The notes under the pieces are model-generated. The model saw only the letters and a program-made list of their open reading frames with translations. It was not told the origin of the DNA and ran no database searches. 64,000 nt of DNA from Balanoglossus misakiensis (taxonomy: Eukaryota; Hemichordata). The position numbers and the translations under genes were made by a program. This document shows, piece by piece, positions 43,878 through 51,992 of the stretch (its first letter is position 1; every line of letters starts with the position of its first letter). The stretch is taken from positions 8,618,001 through 8,682,000 of the forward strand of contig CM082596.2 of NCBI GenBank assembly GCA_040954595.2. Direction: 5' to 3'.

Positions 43878-45780
43878 TAAAGCTGCAAGCAGCATTGTCC
43901 GGGCCCAAGCTCTATTATCTGATCTGATTATTAGATATGCACATAATTAATGAGTAGAAACATAATGCTGTGTTTTATCCCATGAAATATCAAGGTTATA
44001 TCTTTGTTTGGTGTTGATATAGTGTAAAGTAGGTCAAAGGTCACCCAGAGGTCACCCACAATTTGGGCAGAAAATTTTGACCCATAGTGGTCCATGTCCA
44101 ACAAAAACCAGACCTCTAGCCCTTTTGGTTAGCCCGGAATTACGTATGCACATAAATAATGAGTAAAGCAGGTGTCCCAGGTGACCCAAAACTTTTGCTT
44201 TTCATTATGGCCCCATACCTCCAAACGCCAAGGCTGTATCTGCTGTGGATGTCGAGATATGCAAAAGTAGGTCAAAGGTCATCTGAGGTCACCCAAAATT
44301 TGGGCAAAAATTTTGACCCATAGTGGTCCATGTCCAACAAAAACCAGACCTCTAGCCCTTTTGGTTAGCCCGGAATTAGTTATGCACATAAATAATGCGT
44401 AAAGCAGGTGTCACAGGTGACCCAAAACTTTGGCTTTTCATTATGGCCCCATACCTCCAAATGCCAAGGCTGTACCTACTTTGGATGCCGATATATGCAA
44501 AAGTAGGTCAAAGGTCACCCGAGGTCACCCAACATTTGGGCAGAAAATTTTGACCCATAGTGGTCCATGTCCAACAAAAACCAGACCTCTAGCCATTTTG
44601 GTTAGCCCGGAATTAGGTATGCACATAAATAATGAGTAAAGCAGGTGTCACAGGTGACCCAAAACTTTGGCTTTTCATTATGGCCCCATACCTCCAAACG
44701 CCAAGGCTGTATCTTGTGTGGATGTCGAGATATGCAAAAGTAGGTCAAAGGTCACCCGAGGTCACCCAACATTTGGGCAAAATATTTTGACCCCATACTG
44801 GTCCATGTATAACAAAAACAAAACCTCTAGGTCTATTGGTTCATCTGTAATTAGGTATATGCATATTTAATGAGGTCACCAGAGGTCAAAGGGGTCATGA
44901 AAAGTAGCAAAATTTTTTGATCACATACAAATCCACATACATCAAAAACCAAACTTATAGCCCTATTGGTTAGCCTGGAATTAGATATGCAGAAAAATGA
45001 TGCGTCAAAAGTAGGTCAAAGGTCATTGCCAAAATTACCAAAATATTTATAGGTTATTCTTGTCATATGATGATTCATATCCATAAAAAGAATTTCTGTG
45101 CTATCAATTTTTAGGCTAGAAAAGGAATTTTTACTTTTTAATCGTTTTTCACAAAATCCAATATGGCCGCCATAATCTTCGACCAATCACATTCCCCTTC
45201 GCAAACTTGATAGACATCTGTTTAATGACCACACACACCAAATCTTGTGACTCGGTTATCGCCCGTTCTGGAGGAGAAGATTTTTGAAGTTTTACTATGG
45301 TTTTTCGAAAATCCAATATGGCCGCCATAATCTTCGACCAATCACAATGATCTTCGCAAACTTGATAGACATCAGTTAGGTGACCACATACCCCAAACGG
45401 CGTGACTCGGTTATCGCCGGTTCTGGAGAAGAAGATTTTTGAAATTTTGACCAGATTTCAGAAAAACAACTGTAGCAAAAAAACTGCAACATTGACAGCA
45501 AAATATCCAATTACAAAAATGATGGGCAGAGGGTATACTACCAGCACGCCAAATCTGAACTCGATCTGACTTGTAGTTTCTGAGATCTGAGATTTGCATT
45601 TTTTCAGAAAATCCAATATGGCCGCCATGTCACGTGACTAATTAAGTATTCACAAGTCACTGCACATCTACTCATTGACCTTGACCACTGTAGCAAGTTT
45701 GAGAACTGTACCTGCAGCGGTGTCTGAGATCTAGAGCGCGAAAGAAGTGAACCAAGAATAAAGAAAGAAAGAAAGAAAGA
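32268..45780 (+). repeat. Tandem array of nine 1.4-1.9 kb AGCTGCAAGCAGC units
   Basis: Units start at about 32268, 33624, 35188, 36665, 38184 (subfamily A: ATATAGCTGCAAGCAGC, GATGACGGGC or AATAGCGGGC) and 39589, 41012, 42436, 43876 (subfamily B: ATTAAAGCTGC[AG]AGCAGC, ATTGTCGGGC). Each has GGGCCCAAGC after the start, two to four 240-bp subrepeats (CCTGGAATTAGGTATGCACA, TAATTAATGAG, CAGGTGTCACAGGTGA, TAGGTCAAAGGTCACCTGAG), a subfamily-specific 3' part, and a purine microsatellite (AAGAAG or GAAA). Subfamily B 3' parts carry AATATGGCCGCCATAATC twice or three times. Units at 39589 and 41012 are almost identical. No protein-coding frame is found. All nine lie in the same orientation. Confidence 0.85.
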
Positions 45781-46230
45781 AAAACCCCAACGAAACCAAT
45801 ACGGGCCCAAGCCTGGCTTGGCTTGGGCCCGTAAAAAATTCCAACGAAACCAATAGGGCCCAAGCGCTTGCTTGCGCTTGGGCCCTAAAAAACCCCAACG
45901 AAACCAATAGGGCCCAAGCGCAAGCAAGCGCTTGGGCCCTAAAAAACCCCAACGAAACCAATAGGGCCCAAGCGCAAGCAAGCGCTTGGGCCCTAAAAAA
46001 CCAGGATAATAACAATAGGGCCCAAGCGCTGCATGCGCTTGGGCCCTAAAAAAAAAAAAAAAAAGTAGAAGAAAAACCAGGATAATACCAATAGGGCCCA
46101 AGCGCTGGTATGCGCTTGGGCCCTAAAAACCAGGATAATACCAATAGGGCCCAAGCGCTGCATGCGCTTGGGCCCTAAAAAACCCCAGTAATACCAATAG
46201 GGCACAAGCCTGCTTGGCTTGTGCCCTAAA
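45781..46230. repeat. Eight consecutive GGGCCCAAGC/GCTTGGGCCC hairpins
   Basis: Stem-loops are centred near 45818, 45883, 45925, 45978, 46030, 46110, 46160 and 46213. Each has a stem of 10 or more bases (GGGCCCAAGC with its complement, the last one GGGCACAAGC with the compensating GCTTGTGCCC) and a different loop. Between them recurs AAAACCCCAACGAAACCAAT or an ACCAGGATAATACCAAT variant. One identical hairpin stands alone at 36636-36663, exactly between two units of the preceding array, so these are multiplied 3' ends of that repeat family. Confidence 0.85.
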
Positions 46231-46454
46231 AATAGCCTTCCAAAACATAATGAAAGACCACGGAATTCTATTTTGTGGTAACGTTATCAAAAAGTGACTG
46301 ACCCCCATTAAAATGGAAATGTGGGTATTGCTGGAGCGCCCTCTGTTATGTAGATTAAGTTTGCTATTGTTTTCGTGACCATGTGTGTTTATCGTTTACT
46401 TTAGTAATTTGAATATTTGCGTGACCAGGTGTGATGCATTCATTACTTTTCTTG

Positions 46455-46461
46455 TATAAAA
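46455..46461 (+). promoter_or_regulatory. TATA box, copy 1
   Basis: TATAAAA is followed by GCGTGCACGTTGCCACG. The same box with the same downstream sequence occurs in the second unit copy at 47219-47225. Conservation between copies and the canonical sequence support a core promoter on the + strand. The downstream gene is not identified. Confidence 0.5.
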
Positions 46462-46544
46462 GCGTGCACGTTGCCACGTCTCTGCTGATTTGGACTGGCC
46501 CTTGTGAGCTGTGTTCCGTTCCTCACCGACTTGGAAGCTTTGCT

Positions 46545-46925
46545 GTGTCTCATGTTGTACTGGTCTGGAAGCCGCGCCTAGAAGCCGTGCTGTCTCATGT
46601 TGTACTGGTCTGGAAGCCGCGCCTAGAAGCCGTGCTGTCTCATGTGGAACTGGTCTGGAAGCCGCGCCTAGAAGCCGTGCTGTCTCATGTGGAACTGGTC
46701 TGGAAGCCGTGCTGTCTCATGTGGAACTGGTCTGGAAGCCGCGCCTAGAAGCCGTGCTGTCTCATGTTGTACTGGTCTGGAAGTCGCGCCTAGAAGCCGT
46801 GCTGTCTCATGTGGAACTGGTCTGGAAGCCGCGCCTGGAAGCCGTGCTGTCTCATGTGGAACTGGCCTGGAAGCCGCGCCTAGAAGCCGTGCTGTCTCAT
46901 GTGGAACTGGTGTGGAAGTCGTGCA
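46545..46925 (+). repeat. 45-bp minisatellite (about 8 units)
   Basis: Units begin GAAGCCGTGCTGTCTCATGT at 46581, 46626, 46671, 46703 (shortened), 46748, 46793, 46838 and 46883. The period is 15 codons, and all three + frames stay open (one reads AVSCGTGLEAAPRSR). That openness follows from the period and base composition and is not by itself evidence of a protein. Confidence 0.85.
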
Positions 46926-47468
46926 GTCTACCGGTGGATTTTGCCAGAGCGCTACTCGGACTGAACGTCGCCGTCGGAACTGTCGCGGTGTTGTCGCGTT
47001 CGTCGTAAGCTACGGAACTTTGGACTTTAGTCTTACATTTCCACACCTGGTCACATTTAAGGTAGTCACTTATTTTTGTGGGTTTTTTTTTCAGTGTAAA
47101 ATCATTTCCAAAAGTAAGGAAATAACGTGTGGTGTGACTATATCATGTATATTGTTGACCGTCTTTCGTAATTTGAATATTTGCGTGACCAGGTTTGATG
47201 CATTGATTACTTTTCTCCTATAAAAGCGTGCACGTTGCCACGTTGTGCCGTCGCTGCTAATTTGGACTGGTCCGTGTGAGCTGTGTTCCGTTCCTCGCCG
47301 GCTTGGAAGCTGTGCCGTATCTCATGTGGAACTGGTCTGCGTCTGGAAGCGCCGCGTCTAGAAGCCGTGCTGTCTCATGTGGAACTGGTCTGGACGCCAT
47401 GCAGTCTACCGGTGGATTTTGCCAGAGCGCTACTCGGACTGAAGTCGACGTCGGAACCTGTCGCGGTG

Positions 47469-47926
47469 TAGTCTCGGTTACCCAGACGCCTTTGCTCTTC
47501 CGATGCTCTCCAGAAAAAGGGTCTGGGGAAATGCTATTGAAAGCTTTGTAAAACAAAATGGCCGATGTCAGGATTTTGATCATCGCCTGATTGGCTGAAC
47601 TGTCAGTATGACCCGGGTCACTGACTCTCGACAATGTGTGATTATTTGTCGTATCTTCATATCAAGAGACCGGTACTTGTTGGTTGATGCGAAAGGCAAA
47701 AGGCGTCCTCTGTTAGCATTGTTGGAGAAATTATATGAAATATCTTTGGTAGACGATTGTCGAAACTATTGCGGTGACCCGGGTCATACTGACAGCTCAG
47801 CCAATCAGGCGATGATCAAAATCCTGACATCGGCCATTTTGTTTTACAAAGCTTTCAATAGCATTTCCCCAGACCCTTTTTCTGGAGAGCATCGGAAGAG
47901 CAAAGGCGTCTGGGTAACCGAGACTA
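47469..47926. mobile_element. 458-bp MULE-type MITE with about 150-bp inverted repeats
   Basis: It starts TAGTCTCGGTTACCC and ends with the reverse complement. The inverted arms extend to GACCCGGGTCAC on both sides. The nine bases GTCGCGGTG occur immediately before (47460-47468) and after (47927-47935), a perfect 9-bp target duplication. Comparison with the first unit copy near 46983 shows the empty site. Long inverted repeats with 9-bp duplications are typical of Mutator-like elements. No transposase is encoded. Confidence 0.9.
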
Positions 47927-48150
47927 GTCGCGGTGTTGTCGCGTTCGTCGTAAGCTAGTGCTACGGAACATTGGACTTTAGTCTTTCATTTCCACACCTG
48001 GTCACATTTAAGGTAGTCTCCTATTTTTGTGTTGTTTTTTTTCAGTGTAAAATCATTTTATCTTTATCAATGGTTTAGTTGTAATAATTAAAAGTTTCCA
48101 TAAGTAAGGAAATAACGTTGTGGTGTGACTTTTGTTGACCGTCTTGCGAC

Positions 48151-48462
48151 GTCCAGGGACATTTGCATATGATTTATAAGGCTATTCAGATGCTAATTTT
48201 TAACTTTGCATATAAATGTTAATTTAGGTGCTATGCATTTTTTGTCGTTTTATTGTAAAATAAGAGAAGTCAGTCCTGTTTCAAGAGTCCTTGATCTCAC
48301 AATTTGTTGTTTTAATATTGACAGCTTTAGTATTTTCTTCATAGCTTTGATTTAATGACAAATAAAACGTGTGACCTTGATTAAAGAGCAACCTATCGAC
48401 CAAACCAAACATAAAGTTTTGTTGAGCTTGATACCGTCCAAAGTTCCGGGCCGACAGCCAAT
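48151..48462. other. Spacer before U2-derived locus
   Basis: AT-rich sequence; no exon or repeat recognised. If the U2-derived locus is transcribed, its proximal sequence element would be expected about 50-60 bp upstream of 48463, but I could not identify one with confidence. Confidence 0.4.
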
Positions 48463-48931
48463 ATCGCTTCTCGGCCTTTTGGCTAAGATCATGTGTTGTA
48501 CGGCCTTTATGGCTACGATCACGTTTTCGTACGGCCTTTTTGGCTACGATCATGTTTTCGTACGGCCTTTTTGGCTAGATCATGTTTTGGACGGCCTTTT
48601 TGGCTGAGACCATGTTTTCGTACGGCCTTTTTGGCTGACACCATGTTTTCGTACGGCCTTTTTGGCTGAGACCATGTTTTGGACGGCCTTTTTGGCTAAG
48701 ATCATGGCCTTTTTGGCTAAGATCATGAGTATGTGTAGATTCGGTTTCGATTTCGGTCATACCCCATCTCAAACAGGAGTATCTGTTCTTATCAGCTTAA
48801 TATCTGATACGTTGCTCACCGAGCAGCTCGATATTAAACTGATTTTTGGAAACGGGCCATGGAATAGGGGCTTGCTCCGTCCTGGCCACGGATCGACCTG
48901 GTATTGCAGTACCACCAGGAAACGGTCCACC
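48463..48931 (+). ncRNA. U2 snRNA-derived locus with expanded 5' stem-loop
   Basis: The 5' end ATCGCTTCTCGGCC, then TTTTGGCTAAGATCA, is the invariant start of spliceosomal U2. The module CGGCCTTTTTGGCT plus a TAAGATCATG-like tail is then repeated: nine occurrences between 48472 and 48720 at about 30-bp spacing, the last one shorter. After GTGTAG (48733) there are 39 foreign bases, then U2 resumes with AGTATCTGTTCTTATCAG, the TAATATCTGATACG stem, the Sm site GATTTTTGG (48841), ATGGAATAGGGGCTTGCTCC, and CGACCTGGTATTGCAGTACC to the 3' hairpin. A normal U2 is about 190 nt, and this locus is about 470. The branch-site pairing GTAGTA is split and reads GGAGTA, so it is probably not a working U2, although the 3' half is well preserved. 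Confidence 0.85.
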
Positions 48932-49486
48932 TCACAAATAAATCAAAAGTAAGACTTAAAAATGATTTCTGAAATGTGGAAAGCACTGAAATTCTCTTCA
49001 TACCAGTTCTGGTTTTTATATCTACATGTGTATGTACCAGAGCAGTTTGCTTCATCTAAATCTTCAAAGCAAGTTTTTTTTTTAACCTCAAAAATTAATA
49101 ATTGTAGAATGTGTCAAAGCTATGGACAGCATAAGAATACCACACCGCGTAAGTAAAAGACGTCGCCGTTCCCTACATCTGATTTTAATCAGATTGTAAA
49201 AACCCATGCAACAGCTCCAAATGTTTGAAATTGGAGTTTAGCATAACATGTAGAAGTACTCGATATATAATCAATAGACCATTTTCCCCGGTTTTTCCGG
49301 ATTCCAAGAGACACTGCAAGATCTTGCATGACTAACAAGCACAAAAATTGCGAGTTTTAATTTGTCAAGGCCAAAATAAAAAATATGTGCTAGCTGTTCC
49401 ATTTACCCGACCTACCCTTATTATAACCCGCCGACCCTAAACATTGACAAACAAACAGCAAGGAATGACATTTTTTTAAAAATTTT

Positions 49487-49520
<34 letters not shown>

Positions 49521-50490
49521 AGATTCCCCTGCCTGTTCCCCGTATTTCAATTGCTAATTAAGTTGGTCATTTGGCACCACCCGGTTACATTCCTGACAAC
49601 AGAGCATAATTATGACAAACCCAAGTGACTAGTCCAGGGGGAAAGTGTGAAAACCCGGGTGTAAACAGAAGTTTGACCAATGTGGTGACAAAAAAGGGAC
49701 ATTTGATATGCGACGGTGAGGGAGGAAACTGATTTGATCAGCATATAAAAGCTACATATGCTGGAATCGTCGACGAGTGCCGTAAACAAGGACATGCCTT
49801 TGACAAAAAATCAATAGCTGTTACCTCGATTTTGTAATCACTACAAGTATCAATTGAATACCTCTACATCACACATATCTGACAAATCCACACTTTGGTC
49901 CAATTTCTCTCTTTAAAAAAAGTATTTTATTCGAGAATTCAGACAGAAAATAAAATATTTCCATATCTTATGACATGCATTGATCAACACATCTTGAAAC
50001 ATGAATATCCCTCCACGACCATCAAAAATATATTTCAAATTCTCTCCATAAATATGCATTATAGGCTTAATGAAATATATAATAACTAACACATTCCCAG
50101 TCACACAAGATTCCTGGGCATTCCGTGAATTACTACAGAGGTTTTCCAGGAATATTAGCAGCGTACAATATCCTTTTTCAGAGATAGAGAAATTAATGAA
50201 TTCTGTACAGCAACATACATAGTTGATTTTTTAATCATGGTCTTCATATACAGCTGTGAATTTGATTCATCAAGTCTTTCACAGAGTTGCTTCAATTTCA
50301 AGCAGACTTTACGAGAATAACGCATCTTGGTAAACCCTCTTTCGACTCTGAGGTCGAACATGACCAATCCAAAACAATGGATTTGGATCAAACCACTGTG
50401 GTGAAAGGGTTAAACTACTACTAATTGAAAAGACCAGTTACACATGATTCATAGGTGAAATTTGGCAGCTGTGATTGAAAAGAAATGTCA
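48932..50490. other. No gene recognised; ATC microsatellite at 49488-49521
   Basis: Eleven or so ATC triplets lie at 49488-49521. CATCTGATTTTAATCAGATT near 49179 is a short palindrome that recurs in variant form at 61600, perhaps the end of a dispersed repeat. The region from 50100 to 50490 would include the 3' UTR of the minus-strand zinc-finger gene. No exon is supported. Confidence 0.45.
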
Positions 50491-51992
50491 TCATGGTCTT
50501 TCATTTGAATGGATCCTCATGTGCCTCTTCTGATGGCCACTCTGTCTAAATGTTTTCCCACATTCTTTACATGCAAATGGTCTTTCATTTGAATGGATCC
50601 TCATGTGTTTCTTTAGACCTTCTCTCCATGTAAATGTTTCCCCACATTCATTGCATTCAAATGGTCTTTCATTTGAATGGATCCTCATGTGGCTCTTCTG
50701 ATGGCCACTCCGTCTAAATGTTTTCCCACATTCTTTACATGCAAATGGTCTTTCATTTGAATGGATCCTCATGTGTTCCTTTAGACTGTCTCTCCGTGTA
50801 AATGTTTTTCCACATTCATTGCATGCAAATAGTCTTTCATTTGAATGGATCCTCATGTGTTCCTTTAGACCGTCTCTCCGTGTAAATGTTTTTCCACATT
50901 CATTGCATGCAAATGGTCTTTCATTTGAATGGATCCTCATGTGTTTCTTCTGATCGCCACTCCATTTAAATGTTTTCCCACATTCTTTACATGCAAATGG
51001 TCTTTCATTTGAATGGGTCTTCATGTGTTCCTTTAGACTGTCTCTCCGTGTAAATGTTTTTCCACATTCATTGCATGCAAATGGTCTTTCATTTAAATGG
51101 ATCCTCATGTGTTCCTTTAGACTGTCTCTCCGTGTAAATGTTTTTCCACATTCATTGCATGCAAATGGTCTTTCATTTGAATGGGTCTTCATGTGTTCCT
51201 TTAGACTGTCTCTCCGTGTAAATGTTTTTCCACATTCATTGCATGCAAATGGTCTTTCATTTGAATGGATCCTCATGTGTTCCTTTAGACTGTTTCTCTG
51301 TGTAAATGTTTTTCCACATTCATTGCATGCAAATGGTCTTTCATTTGAATGGATCCTCATGTGTTCCTTTAGACTGTTTCTCTGTGTAAATGTTTTTCCA
51401 CATTCATTGCATGCAAATGGTCTTTCATTTGAATGGGTCTTCATGTGTTCCTTTAGACTGTCTCTCCGTGTAAATGTTTTCTCACATTCTTTACATGCAA
51501 ATGGTCTATCATTTGAATGGATCCTCATGTGTTCCTTTAGACTGTCTCTCCGTGTAAATGTTTTTCCACATTCATTGCATGCAAATGGTCTTTCATTTAA
51601 ATGGATCCTCATGTGTGTCTTCTCATCGCCACTCCATCTAAATGTTTTTCCACATTCTTTACATGCAAATGGTCTTTCATTTGAATGGATCCTCATGTGT
51701 TTCTTCTCATCGCCACTCCATTTAAATGTTTTCCCACATTCTTTACATGCAAATGGTCTTTCATTTGAATGGGTCTTCATGTGTTTCTTTAGACTCCCTC
51801 TCCGTCTAAATGTTTTCCCACACTCTTCAAGTACTAACCATCTTCGGCCCTGTCCACTGTTGCAATCGTGATGCAACATGTCTGATCCACCAAGTTCTTG
51901 ACCATGTTCAACATGTTGACTGCTGACATCATCCAGTAGGCTCACTTGAATATGGCCAGAGTGTGCCAGAGTCTGGATTATCAGTGATACAT
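50491..51992 (-). CDS. Zinc-finger gene, exon with 16 C2H2 fingers
   Basis: The exon starts after ATCCAACAG and runs to the stop at 50491. After a 50-residue lead come 16 fingers of 28 residues (84 bp). Finger 1 has lost its first Cys (VLEECGKTF). The other 15 have C-x2-C-x12-H-x3-H. The linker is H-SNERPF-A/E-C instead of the common TGEKPY. Fingers fall into two base types: TRRDSLKEHM (8 or so copies, including TQRNSLKEHM twice) and RxSGxxKxHM (KWSGDEKKHM, RRSGHQKSHM). Many adjacent fingers are nearly identical in DNA as well, so the array has been homogenised by duplication or conversion. The reverse strand stays open (51023-51871) only as a shadow of this periodicity. Confidence 0.95.

Larger units (their letters stand above)
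46404..48150 (+). repeat. Tandemly duplicated 0.76-kb unit with TATA box and minisatellite
   Basis: Copy 1 (46404-47167) and copy 2 (47168-about 48150) share GTAATTTGAATATTTGCGTG at the start, a TATAAAAGCGTGCACG box, a 45-bp minisatellite, the phrase CAGTCTACCGGTGGATTTTG, and an end with GTGGTGTGACT then TTGTTGACCGTC. Copy 2 is longer because a 458-bp MITE is inserted, and has fewer minisatellite units. The layout (TATA box, transcribed leader) could be an LTR or a promoter with a first exon, and neither is proven. Confidence 0.7.

Noticed and set aside
45604-46101. Minus-strand frame with repeated ALGPYWFRWGFLGPKR
   Set aside because: Produced by the tandem hairpin units; no start, domain or splice support.
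46431-47223. Overlapping + frames across the 45-bp minisatellite
   Set aside because: All frames are open because the period is 15 codons; I do not claim a protein.
51023-51871. 282-codon + frame opposite the zinc fingers
   Set aside because: Shadow of the 84-bp finger repeat on the minus strand.
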